The translations under genes and the position numbers were made by a program. Positions 1 to 7,869 of a DNA stretch of 28,864 nt are shown here, piece after piece. The DNA comes from Erysipelotrichaceae bacterium UBA3379 (lineage in GTDB: Bacteria; Bacillota_I; Bacilli_A; Erysipelotrichales; Coprobacillaceae): assembly GCA_002359025.1 (NCBI GenBank), contig DEPZ01000053.1, forward strand, positions 1 to 28,864, given 5' to 3'. Under the pieces are notes generated by a model, which was given only the letters and a program-made list of their open reading frames with translations, was not told where the DNA came from and did not search any database. The number at the start of each line of letters is the position of its first letter. The first letter of the stretch is position 1.

Positions 1-128
1 ATTTATTGCATTTATCTTTGTTATTAACTATTATTTATTCTAATTAAAGATAATTTATTGAGTATTTTATAACCATTATACTTTTCAGGTATTATTTTAT
101 TTGTTAAAATGTGTTTCGAGGTGAAGGT

Positions 129-878
129 ATGGCTTTATTGGATCATTATATGAAAAACGGAAATTTATTAAGTGAAGTAGAAAATTATTGTTTTCAAAAT
201 ATTTTGAAGATGGAATTACATGATAAGAACATAACTATTCAATATATTGCTGATGAACTCAATGTATCAACAACAACAATTTTTAGAATGACCAAAAAAC
301 TAGGTTACCAGTCTTTTAAAGAACTTAGATATGATCTTTTATATCATAAAAGAAATGATTTTAAAGAAATAGAATATACGGATGATATAGAAGAAGAAAT
401 GAAAGAACTGTTTTTTCAAACACTTCAAAATATTAAGTCATCTGATTTAGATATAATACTAAAATCAATATTAGAAAGTGATTCTATACTCATAGCATCA
501 ACTGGTTTAAATAACTATATAGCAAGAATTCTAACAATCAAACTAAGTCTATTAGGGAAAAAAGTTACATTTCCAGATGATCCATGGATATCTTTTCTGG
601 AAGCAAGTAAATTATCACAGAATGATTTACTGATTGTATTTTCACGTGAAGGTGAAACAATGCAGTTGATAGATACAATTAAAAATGCAAAGGTGAATAA
701 TGGGAAAACACTTTTAATTACTCAAAAATCAAGATCATCTATGCAAAAACTTGTTGATCATACTTTGATATGTGCAAGTGAAGAAAATGAAGGATTTAAT
801 CTTGACACAAGATTACAAATGCATATATGTATTAACTATTTAATGAAAAAGCTAATAGAATATAAAGATAAAAGATGA
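129..878 (+). CDS. RpiR/MurR-family transcriptional regulator (HTH + SIS)
   Basis: This is a 249-residue sugar-phosphate-responsive regulator. The N-terminal HTH_6 domain spans about residues 1-75, with the helix-turn-helix near 35-64 (IADELNVSTTTIFRM). A C-terminal SIS domain spans about 115-230, with the phosphosugar-loop-like stretch FSREGET near 171-177. I start it at ATG 129, 3 nt after a GAGGTGAAGG-type Shine-Dalgarno (117-126), rather than at the in-frame GTG at 111, which lies upstream of that site. In this family the SIS domain binds a phosphosugar and the HTH controls a nearby sugar operon. No obvious target lies immediately downstream: the gene is monocistronic and ends at a hairpin shared with a convergent small gene, so the target may lie left of the window. 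The family call is firm; the ligand is unknown. Confidence 0.9.
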   Translation: MALLDHYMKNGNLLSEVENYCFQNILKMELHDKNITIQYIADELNVSTTTIFRMTKKLGYQSFKELRYDLLYHKRNDFKEIEYTDDIEEEMKELFFQTLQNIKSSDLDIILKSILESDSILIASTGLNNYIARILTIKLSLLGKKVTFPDDPWISFLEASKLSQNDLLIVFSREGETMQLIDTIKNAKVNNGKTLLITQKSRSSMQKLVDHTLICASEENEGFNLDTRLQMHICINYLMKKLIEYKDKR

Positions 879-914
879 AATAAAAGTAGGTCTTCTTTAT
901 ATTATCGTAAAAGT

Positions 915-966
915 AAAAAGGTGTAGTGTAGAATAGTATCAAACTATTTTACACTACAACCTTTTT
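915..966. terminator. Bidirectional terminator hairpin between rpiR-like gene and small ORF
   Basis: A long stem (about 22 bp with one bulge) pairs AAAAAGGTGTAGTGTAGAATAGT with the complementary right arm ending in CCTTTTT. A-rich and T-rich flanks give it a U-tail in both directions, so it can end both the regulator (plus) and the small gene at 968-1096 (minus). Confidence 0.85.
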
Positions 967-967
967 G

Positions 968-1096
968 TTATTCGTGTGATTTTTTGTTGTGTTTTTCTCT
1001 TTGATCAGTTACATGATTCATTGAGTTACTTGTCCATTGATTATCAGTAGCTGATTTACGAGAATTTTTGTTTTGAGAAACTTGTTTTTTAGACAT
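968..1096 (-). CDS. Small hydrophilic basic protein (42 aa), unknown
   Basis: This is a short reading frame of 42 residues starting MSKKQVSQNKNSRKSATD and ending HNKKSHE. A good Shine-Dalgarno (GGTGAT) sits about 5 nt upstream of the ATG, and the stop lies directly against the bidirectional terminator at 915-966, which makes it a well-formed gene despite its size. The sequence is rich in Lys, Asn, Ser, Gln and His, has no hydrophobic stretch and no Cys, and is probably unstructured or nucleic-acid or spore-associated by composition only. I do not recognise a family. Its start lies about 94 nt from the LysR start at 1190, so the two are divergently transcribed. Confidence 0.62.
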   Translation of the reverse strand: MSKKQVSQNKNSRKSATDNQWTSNSMNHVTDQREKHNKKSHE

Positions 1097-1189
1097 TGTA
1101 TATCACCCATAAATAATATGTGTCAGAATATAAAAATTATACATGCTTATGCAAAAAGTGTGGTATATTTTTATTTAGAGGTGATTTTT

Positions 1190-2068
1190 TTGGAATTAAG
1201 AGTATTAAAGTATTTCTTGACTGTAGCTAGAGAAGAAAATATTACACGTGCATCTAAAATATTACATATCACACAACCTACATTATCTAGGCAATTAATG
1301 CAACTAGAAGAAGAATTAGATACAACATTATTCATTAGAGGAAAAAGTCATATTACATTAACAGATGAAGGAATGCTACTAAGAAAAAGAGCAGAAGAAT
1401 TGGTTGAATTAGCAGAAAAAACTGAAAAAGAATTTTTAAAAAAAGATGATTTAGTTGTAGGTGAAATTTTTATTGGTGGTGGAGAAACGAATGCAATGCA
1501 TTTAGTTGCAAAAGTGATGAAAGAATTTCATCAAGAATATCCTCAAGTAAAGTATAAGGTCTATAGTGGAAATGCAGATGATGTACAAGAAAGATTGGAT
1601 AAAGGATTATTAGATATTGGATTACTTACTGAACCAGTAAATATTGAAAAATATGACTTTATGAGATTACCACAAAAAGATAGATGGGGAATACTATTAA
1701 GAAGTGATGATCCATTAGTTGAAAAAGGATATGTAGAACCAAAAGATTTAGCAAATAAGTCTATTATGTGTTCTACCCGTTCACTTGTACAAAATGAACT
1801 TGCAAGTTGGTTTGGAAAATACTTTGAAGATATAGACTTAATAGCAACTTATAATCTTATATATAATGCATCTGTTATGGCACAAGAAGGTATAGGTTAT
1901 GCAATATGTTTAGAAAAGTTAATACAAACTGATAGTCATAGTTCTCTTACTTTTTTACCATTTTATCCAGCTATGGAAACAGGAGTTGTTATTGTGTGGA
2001 AAAAACATCAAATCTTTTCAAAAGCAACTTCAAAATTCTTAGAAAAACTTCAAAAAACATATAAATAG
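1190..2068 (+). CDS. LysR-family transcriptional regulator
   Basis: This is a 292-residue LTTR. The N-terminal winged HTH (about residues 1-60) includes the family pattern ASKILHITQPTLSRQLMQLE, followed by the linker helix and a periplasmic-binding-like effector domain (about 90-290). I choose TTG 1190, which gives MELRVLKYFLTVARE, the normal LTTR beginning. It has GAGGTG at 1178-1183 with a 6-nt spacer; in-frame ATGs further upstream (e.g. 1073) would add a 39-residue extension overlapping the divergent small gene. It lies upstream of and in the same direction as the permease and UcpA-like genes, so it may control them as well as itself. The effector is not apparent. Confidence 0.9.
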   Translation: MELRVLKYFLTVAREENITRASKILHITQPTLSRQLMQLEEELDTTLFIRGKSHITLTDEGMLLRKRAEELVELAEKTEKEFLKKDDLVVGEIFIGGGETNAMHLVAKVMKEFHQEYPQVKYKVYSGNADDVQERLDKGLLDIGLLTEPVNIEKYDFMRLPQKDRWGILLRSDDPLVEKGYVEPKDLANKSIMCSTRSLVQNELASWFGKYFEDIDLIATYNLIYNASVMAQEGIGYAICLEKLIQTDSHSSLTFLPFYPAMETGVVIVWKKHQIFSKATSKFLEKLQKTYK

Positions 2069-2073
2069 TATAA

Positions 2074-2102
2074 AAGGGATTTATCATAGTATGAATCCCT
2101 TT
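2074..2102 (+). terminator. Hairpin after LysR gene
   Basis: AAAGGGATT pairs with AATCCCTTT across a 12-nt loop just after the LysR stop. The following sequence (CATATTTATT) is only a weak U-tail, so termination may be partial. Confidence 0.5.
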
Positions 2103-2263
2103 CATATTTATTAAACATCATTATATGAATAGTTTTGATGTCTTCTTATAATAACTTTGTGAAAAAATTAATTTGAGTATTGAAAAAATTATAAAAGGGA
2201 GTAGAATTTTATATAGAAATACCCAAGAGATATTTCATCACATAAGAAAGAGGCGAAGGAAAG

Positions 2264-3668
2264 ATGGATGAAAACAAAAAAGCGACTGGGTTAAACAAAA
2301 AGTTTAAAATTAATTTTTATTTATACAGTTGCGACAGGGTCTATATTTACCTTTGTAAATTACTGGGATTCAGTATTTTATGAGTATTGTGAATCGGGTG
2401 TATTTTTAGCTTTTGCACTTATGACAGTAGCAATATTGCCAGTTGCACTTGTCTATAGTGAATTAGCATCATTATTTCATACCGGTGGAGGCGAACTTGT
2501 ATATAATACAGTAGGTATTAATAAGCATGTTGGCTTTTTGGCGTCATGGTTGATTATGGCAGCATGGATATCAGTGCCACCGGCAGTCGTTATGGCAATA
2601 ATGACATGGATTAATAAGACTTTCTCTTTAGGATTAAGTACAGTACACATGGTCATTTTTGCTGCGTGCTTGTTGGTATTATACTTTTTGATGAGTATTC
2701 AAAATGTACAATTCTTAGTAAAAGCACAAGCTGTTATGTTATTTTGTAACATTTCAGTAACAATCCTGACAGGTTTTATATTATTATTTTCAGGTCATTG
2801 GAGTATTTCTAATTTTGGAAATATTTATAGCTCAACATTACCTTCCATTGCAGGTATTCCAGGATGGATTATTGGTATGGCATTGCTGATTACTCCATAT
2901 TTTGGCTTTGAAACTGTACCACAAATGGTTGAAGAAGGAGACTTCCCAATCAAGAATTCTAAAAAAGCATTTTGTGGTTCTATATTAACTTGTGGTTTGA
3001 TTTATGTATTTTACTATTTCTGTGTAGCAGGTGTTGATGGGTTAAATGGAGTATATACTACATTTGCCCAAGATGGTTTCTTGACTATTTCAACAATGCA
3101 ACAAGTATTAGGTTGGAGATTTTGGCCAATTGTTGTTGGTTTACTTTCTTGTCTATTAGGTATGGGAGCCTCATTACTTGGATTCTGGATGTCAACAGTT
3201 CGTATGTTGTATTCTATGGCAAATAAGAATTTCTTACCTAAAATATTTGCGAAAGTAAATAAACATCAACAACCTTTATTGCCTAATATATTCTTATTAG
3301 TATTATCACTAGTATTTATCATATTACAAAATTCAAGTGATTTTATGAGTGCATTCTTTAACCTCATGAGTTTTGGTTGTGCTTGTGCTTACGCTTTAAC
3401 TATGATTTCAGCAATCAGAATTCATCACAAATATCCAAATTGGAAGAGTGAAAATACTGTAAAAGGTGGAGATGCATTTAGATTATTAGCTTGTTTAATT
3501 GCAGTATTGATTGCATTTTTCTGTACACTAGGTCAAGGTATTGATTCTTGGATTTGTTTTGCTACATATCTTGGTGTAGGTGTCGTTTTATGGTTATGGA
3601 TGGTGCTTGTATATTGGAAGAAACATCCTGTTGAAATTGAAACACCAGATGGTATAAAAAGATATTAA
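2264..3668 (+). pseudogene. APC-family amino acid permease, frameshifted near N-terminus
   Basis: The main frame (from 2421) encodes 415 residues of a polytopic APC-superfamily permease, including the typical GGGELVYNT and ITPYFGFETVPQMVEEG segments, with about a dozen hydrophobic helices in the full protein. The first helix and its lead-in are present upstream but out of frame. ATG 2264, behind GAAGGA, reads MDENKKATGLNKKFK in one frame, and the sequence then continues as LIFIYTVATGSIFTFVNYWD in the frame of the rest. Skipping one A in the four-A run at 2306-2309 joins them perfectly. Read as is, translation from 2264 stops after about 40 codons. Starting at ATG 2421 would lose TM1, so I call it broken (or a sequence error). 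It precedes ucpA by 30 nt. The substrate is unknown; amino acid or amine transport is the family expectation. Confidence 0.8.
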
Positions 3669-3698
3669 TAAAAGTATTGATTAAGGAGGATTATAAAT

Positions 3699-4496
3699 AT
3701 GGCTAAATTAGATGGTAAAGTTGCTTTAATTACAGGAGCTGCTGCAGGACTTGGAGAAGGAATTTCTGAAGCTTATGCAAAATATGGTGCTAAACTTTGT
3801 ATGGTAGATTTATCTGAAGATGTAGAAAAAACTGCTGAAAGATTACGTAAAGAATATAATGCAGATATTATTACGGTTGTAGCAAATGTTGCTAATAGAG
3901 AAGAAATGGACAAAGCAGCAAGTATGACTGTTGAAAAATTTGGTGAATTAAATATTGCATGTTGTAATGCTGGAGTTTGTCGTTTGGCTCCATTTGAAGA
4001 AATGACAGATGAAATGAGAGATTTCCATATTGATGTCAATATTAAAGGTGTATGGAATACTTGTAAAGCAGTTATTCCTTATATGTTAAAACAAGGTAAA
4101 GGTTCAATTGTTATTGCATCAAGTGTCACTGGTGATATTGTTGCTGATGCTGGTGAAGCTGCATATGCTAAGACAAAAGCTGCATTAGTAGGCTTAACAA
4201 AATGTTTAGCTGTTGAATATGCTGATCGTAATATTCGTGTGAACTGCTCACAACTTGGTTATGCTCGTACACCAATGGTTGAAAAAATGGCTGTTGAATC
4301 AAATCCTGATGATCCAGAACAAGCTATTAATGATATTGCAGTAGGAGTACCTATGAAACGTTTAGCTAAACCTATTGAAGTTGGAGAATTATTTGCTTTC
4401 TTAGGTAGTGATGAATCAAGTTATTTAACAGGTTCTCAAATTGTTATTGATGGTGGTTCTACTTTACCAGAAACTATGAGTATTGGAACAAATTAA
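3699..4496 (+). CDS. ucpA: UcpA-like short-chain dehydrogenase/reductase
   Basis: This is a 265-residue classical SDR. The NAD(P)-binding motif TGAAAGLG is at 12-19. The catalytic set is visible as Asn114 (IDVNIKG), Ser142 (IASSVTGD), Tyr156 and Lys160 (YAKTK). The pattern NAGVCRL, the run FHIDVNIKGVWN and the C-terminal SDESSYLTGSQIVIDGGST followed by LPET closely match my recollection of E. coli UcpA, an oxidoreductase of uncertain substrate; Asp37 after the second strand favours NAD. Two positions differ from the usual SDR: CCNAG replaces NNAG, and LGY replaces the PGY after the active site. A strong AAGGAGGA precedes ATG 3699. Codons are noticeably richer in GCT and CGT than in neighbours, hinting at higher expression. 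It likely shares a transcript with the permease; the substrate is open. Confidence 0.87.
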   Translation: MAKLDGKVALITGAAAGLGEGISEAYAKYGAKLCMVDLSEDVEKTAERLRKEYNADIITVVANVANREEMDKAASMTVEKFGELNIACCNAGVCRLAPFEEMTDEMRDFHIDVNIKGVWNTCKAVIPYMLKQGKGSIVIASSVTGDIVADAGEAAYAKTKAALVGLTKCLAVEYADRNIRVNCSQLGYARTPMVEKMAVESNPDDPEQAINDIAVGVPMKRLAKPIEVGELFAFLGSDESSYLTGSQIVIDGGSTLPETMSIGTN

Positions 4497-4511
4497 TAAG
4501 ATAATAATAAG

Positions 4512-4543
4512 TCCTCTATACAATAAGTGTAGAGGATTTTTCT
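4512..4543 (+). terminator. Rho-independent terminator after ucpA-like gene
   Basis: TCCTCTA pairs with TAGAGGA, extended by ACA/TGT with a small bulge, followed by TTTTTCTT. It separates the LysR/permease/ucpA group from the flavoprotein gene. Confidence 0.8.
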
Positions 4544-4634
4544 TAATCCATGCTTTTTAGATATGATAAATATAGATAAGAAGTATTAGACTATAAAAAT
4601 ACTTTATTCTACAATATTAAAGAGGTGATTAACA

Positions 4635-5172
4635 ATGAAGAACATACTTATTATTTCATCAAGCCCTAGAAAACATGGGAACTCAGATACATTATGTGAT
4701 GTTTTTTGCAACTACAGCAAAAGAAAAAGGACATCAAGTAGAAAAAGTATTTTTAAAAGACTATGATATTCATTATTGTACAGGATGTGGATATTGCCAA
4801 ACACATCATGGACACTGTTCACAAAAAGATGATGCATTAAAGATTGTAAGTAAAATGGTAGAAGCAGATGTTATTGTTTTAGCTACACCAGTATATTTCT
4901 ATTCTATGTCTGCACAACTTAAAACACTTATTGATAGAACATGTCCATTATATACTGATATCACAAACAAAGACTTCTATATTATAACAACTGCAGCTGA
5001 CAGCGATATAACAGAAGTAAGACGAGTAGAAGATACTATAGGTGGTTTTATAGCATGTTTAGATGATGTAAGAGTGAAAGAAGTTATTCATGCATTGGGT
5101 GTATATGATTATAATGAAGTTAATAATAGTCAATATATTGAACAAATAAAATCAATTGTGAATAACATTTAA
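4635..5172 (+). pseudogene. Flavodoxin-fold NAD(P)H-dependent reductase, frameshifted near N-terminus
   Basis: ATG 4635, with AGAGGTGAT upstream, starts MKNILIISSSPRKHGNSDT, the standard FMN-phosphate-binding beginning of NADPH-dependent FMN reductase/iron-sulfur flavoproteins. After LCDVF the frame is lost. Removing one T from the six-T run at 4702-4707 rejoins it to ATTAKEKGHQVEKV and the rest, ending at 5172, for a protein of about 179 residues. The body carries the Cys-rich CTGCGYCQTHHGHC motif and ATPVYFYSMSAQLKTLIDR, the usual flavin-ring loop of this family. Read as is, translation from 4635 ends after about 42 codons; an internal ATG at 4675 would lack the FMN-binding loop. The role would be electron transfer or quinone/nitro reduction. 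Either a fresh pseudogene or a sequence error. Confidence 0.8.
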
Positions 5173-5215
5173 ACTATTTATTTAGTAATTAATACTTTAA
5201 TGGTTATATATAATG

Positions 5216-5248
5216 AGCTAGCTTTTTGCATAGCTAGCTTTATTTTTT
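5216..5248 (+). terminator. Terminator with AGCTAGCT arms
   Basis: Two copies of the self-complementary octamer AGCTAGCT (5216-5223 and 5232-5239) pair across TTTTGCAT and run into TTTATTTTTT. It closes the flavoprotein unit before the sugar operon promoter. Confidence 0.85.
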
Positions 5249-5277
5249 GATATTAATAAAAATATAACCAAATTATA

Positions 5278-5305
5278 TTGACAAGCTTAGGGAAATGAAT
5301 ATAAT
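5278..5305 (+). promoter_or_regulatory. Promoter of alsE-PTS-rpiB operon
   Basis: A perfect -35 TTGACA (5278-5283) and perfect -10 TATAAT (5300-5305) are separated by 16 nt. The predicted start is near 5312, placing the first operator at +5 to +17, a position suited to repression. Confidence 0.85.
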
Positions 5306-5316
5306 AGAATACGAGA

Positions 5317-5328
5317 GTAAACGTTTAC
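5317..5328. promoter_or_regulatory. LacI-family operator O1 (perfect palindrome)
   Basis: GTAAACGTTTAC is a perfect 12-bp palindrome with the central CG typical of LacI/GalR-family operators. It sits immediately downstream of the predicted transcription start. The LacI protein at 8433-9455 is the obvious candidate; the site also resembles a CcpA cre box but misses its outer T/A. Confidence 0.75.
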
Positions 5329-5359
5329 GCAATAATACTCATTATTTTTTAACTAATGA

Positions 5360-5372
5360 GTAAACGATTAAC
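5360..5372. promoter_or_regulatory. LacI-family operator O2 (imperfect)
   Basis: GTAAACGATTAAC repeats the O1 left half-site exactly; GAGTAAACG occurs at 5315-5323 and again at 5358-5366. The right half is degenerate. The 43-bp spacing from O1 is close to four helical turns, so the two sites face the same side of the DNA. Confidence 0.65.
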
Positions 5373-5386
5373 CAAAGGAGGAGTGT

Positions 5387-6037
5387 ATGGAAAAATTATT
5401 ATGTCCATCTATGATGTGTGCTCATTATGGAAACTTAGAAAAAGAAGTATATGATTTAGAAGAAGCAGGAATAGACATCTTTCATATTGATGTAATGGAT
5501 GGTCATTTTGTGCCTAATTTTGGAATGGGATTACAAGATATTGAATATATTGTTAAAACGGCAAAGAAGCCATGTGATGTTCATTTAATGGTTACTCATC
5601 CAGATCAATATATACAAAAATTTGTAGACTTAGGTGTCAAAATTATTTATGTACATCCTGAAACACTTATACATCCAACAAGAACATTACAAATGATTAA
5701 AGATTTAGGTGCTCAAGCTGGTATTGCTGTAAATCCAGGAACATCTTTTGAAACAGTTAAAGAATTATTGTATTTATGTGATTATGTTATGGTTATGAGT
5801 GTTAATCCAGGTTTTGCAGGACAAAAATATTTAGAGTTTGTAAATAAGAAGATTCAAGTTTTTTGTGAACATAAGAGTCAATATGATTATAAGATTATGT
5901 TGGATGGAGCTTGTTCACCTGCTGTTATTGAAGAATTGTCTCATGTAGGTGTTGATGGATTTATTCTTGGAACATCTGCTTTGTTTGGAAAAGAAAAAGG
6001 CTATAAGGAATTATGCCAAGAATTAAGAAAACTTTAG
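5387..6037 (+). CDS. alsE: D-allulose-6-phosphate 3-epimerase (AlsE-like, RPE family)
   Basis: This is a 216-residue TIM-barrel pentose/hexulose-phosphate 3-epimerase. Metal and catalytic residues of the family are visible: His33 and Asp35 (HIDVMDGHFVPN), His66 (DVHLMVTHP) and Asp173 (MLDGACS). The phosphate loops NPGFAGQ and GTSALF are also there. Features match AlsE better than housekeeping Rpe: DGH instead of DNH, HPET, DGACSPAVIEEL (compare DGSC in E. coli AlsE) and GTSxLF. The expected reaction is allulose-6-phosphate to fructose-6-phosphate. A strong AAGGAGGAG precedes ATG 5387. It is the first gene of the operon and its stop codon overlaps the next gene's Shine-Dalgarno. The alternative is a catabolic ribulose-5-phosphate 3-epimerase in a pentose or pentitol route. 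Confidence 0.8.
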   Translation: MEKLLCPSMMCAHYGNLEKEVYDLEEAGIDIFHIDVMDGHFVPNFGMGLQDIEYIVKTAKKPCDVHLMVTHPDQYIQKFVDLGVKIIYVHPETLIHPTRTLQMIKDLGAQAGIAVNPGTSFETVKELLYLCDYVMVMSVNPGFAGQKYLEFVNKKIQVFCEHKSQYDYKIMLDGACSPAVIEELSHVGVDGFILGTSALFGKEKGYKELCQELRKL

Positions 6038-6046
6038 GAGATTCAT

Positions 6047-7861
6047 ATGAATAAAAATTTAGGAAAGAAAATATTAGATTTAGTTGGAGGGGAATCTAAT
6101 GTAAAAAATGTTGCAAGATGTGCAACACGTTTAAGATTTACTCTTATTGATGAAAGTAAAGCAAAACAAAAAGATATAGAAGCATTAGATGGTGTTATTA
6201 GTGTTGTCAGAAATGGTGGGCAATTTCAAGTTGTTATCGGTACTAATGTTGGAAATATTTATAATCAAGTTATAGAAAACACAAGTTTTAATACTGATCA
6301 TGTACAAGATTCAGGTGCAAAAAAGGGAGTTGTATCTGCATTTATGGAAACTGTATCAGCATTATTTACACCTTTGTTACCTTTACTTGCAGGTTCAGGG
6401 TTATTAAGAGGTTTGGTTTTATTATGTACACAACTTGGAATCTTATCAGATACAAGTAGTACTTATACAATTTTAACATGTGCAAGTACAGCAGTATTTT
6501 ATTTCTTGCCTGTATTATTAGCTTATACAGCAGCTAAGAAGTTTAGATGTAGTCCTTTTATTAGTGTTGCTATTATGGGTGCACTGATCATGCCTGATTT
6601 TACAGCATTAATGGGAGAAGTAGGTAATGGTGCTGTGACTCAATTTATGGGATTACCAATTGTATTAATGTCTTATACATCTACAGTGATACCAGCTGTA
6701 TTATCAATTTATATTTATTCTCATTTAGAAAGATTATTAAATAAGATTATTCCTACATCAGTACAATTGTGCTTTGTACCATTAATTTCATTAGTCATTA
6801 TGGTACCAGTAACTGCAGGAGTTGTAGGCCCTTTAGGTGTTTATTTAGGAAATGCTATTGCAGATATTGTAAGTACACTTGTTAACTTTAATGGATGGAT
6901 TGCAGGAGCAGTTGTAGGTGGATTCTGGAATATACTTGTTATTTTTGGTATTCACTGGGCAGTCAATCCAGTTATGATTCAAAATGTGAGTGTATTAGGT
7001 TTTGACTATATTGTGCCATTTACTTGTGCAACTAACTTTGGTATGGCTGGTGCGACTTTTGGAACATTCTTAAAAACAAAAGATCAAAAGATGAAACAAT
7101 TCTCAATTTCTGCATTATTATCAATTTTCTTTGCAGGTATTACTGAACCAGCTATTTATGGTGTTGGAGTGAAATATAAAAAACCATTAATTGCTGCATT
7201 TATTGGTGGTGCATTAGGTGGAGCATTTATGGGAGGAATGGGTGTTAAAGCTTATGCCTTTGTATTTGGTGGATTAACAACTATTCCTGCTTTTGCTGGA
7301 CCTACATTATTATATTATGTAATTGGACTTGCTATCTGTTTCTTTGTATCAATGATCGTTATGTTATTTTTAGGAATAGATGAAGATGTTCAAGAAACAA
7401 CACAACCTTCTATAACAGAAGATATTGCTTTACCTATAACAGGAGAAGTTAAAGATTTAAGTGAATGTAGTGATGAAATGTTCGCTAAAGGAACTATGGG
7501 AAACGGTGCTTTGATTGTACCAGAAGAAGGAAAAGTATATGCTCCTTTTGATGGTGTTATGATTATGGCTTTTGAAACAAAACATGCGCTTAGTTTGAAG
7601 TCAAAAGATGGATTAGAAATGTTAATACATGTTGGAATTGATACAGTAGAATTAAATGGAGAACCATATCGTTTAATAGTACAACAAGGTGAATCATTTA
7701 AAAAAGGTGATTTATTAATGGAATTTGATATCAGTATGATTAAACAATCAGGAAAAAGTATTGAAACACCAATAATAATTACAAATTCTAATGGTAAACA
7801 AGTTTATTTAGAAAAAACTGGTCAACTACCACATGGACAAAATATTATGAATATGAAATAG
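6047..7861 (+). CDS. PTS EIIBCA sugar permease, beta-glucoside/Glc family
   Basis: This 604-residue protein fuses all three membrane-step domains. EIIB spans about 1-85, with phosphocysteine Cys25 in NVARCATRLRF. EIIC spans about 105-440, with the conserved GITEPAIYGV stretch. EIIA of the EIIA-Glc type spans about 470-600, with His513 (ETKHALSL) and the phosphorylated His528 (LIHVGIDTVEL), spaced 15 apart as in EIIA-Glc. It takes up and phosphorylates a sugar at the expense of HPr-phosphate. The domain order is that of beta-glucoside/sucrose/trehalose permeases, but the flanking alsE-like and rpiB/alsB-like genes argue for a hexose such as D-allose or D-allulose. ATG 6047 lies 9 nt after the alsE stop, with TAGGAG spanning the stop. 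Full length, no damage seen. Confidence 0.92.
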   Translation: MNKNLGKKILDLVGGESNVKNVARCATRLRFTLIDESKAKQKDIEALDGVISVVRNGGQFQVVIGTNVGNIYNQVIENTSFNTDHVQDSGAKKGVVSAFMETVSALFTPLLPLLAGSGLLRGLVLLCTQLGILSDTSSTYTILTCASTAVFYFLPVLLAYTAAKKFRCSPFISVAIMGALIMPDFTALMGEVGNGAVTQFMGLPIVLMSYTSTVIPAVLSIYIYSHLERLLNKIIPTSVQLCFVPLISLVIMVPVTAGVVGPLGVYLGNAIADIVSTLVNFNGWIAGAVVGGFWNILVIFGIHWAVNPVMIQNVSVLGFDYIVPFTCATNFGMAGATFGTFLKTKDQKMKQFSISALLSIFFAGITEPAIYGVGVKYKKPLIAAFIGGALGGAFMGGMGVKAYAFVFGGLTTIPAFAGPTLLYYVIGLAICFFVSMIVMLFLGIDEDVQETTQPSITEDIALPITGEVKDLSECSDEMFAKGTMGNGALIVPEEGKVYAPFDGVMIMAFETKHALSLKSKDGLEMLIHVGIDTVELNGEPYRLIVQQGESFKKGDLLMEFDISMIKQSGKSIETPIIITNSNGKQVYLEKTGQLPHGQNIMNMK

Positions 7862-7869
7862 GTGATATA

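Noticed and set aside
2303..2312. Programmed ribosomal frameshift in the permease
   Set aside because: The joint needs a +1 shift at AAA-A with no slow codon, stop, or stimulatory structure that I can see; mutation or sequence error is simpler.
5317..5328. Reading O1 as a CcpA cre site only
   Set aside because: It lacks the outer T and A of the cre consensus, and the repeated half-site next to a local LacI gene favours that repressor; dual use remains possible.
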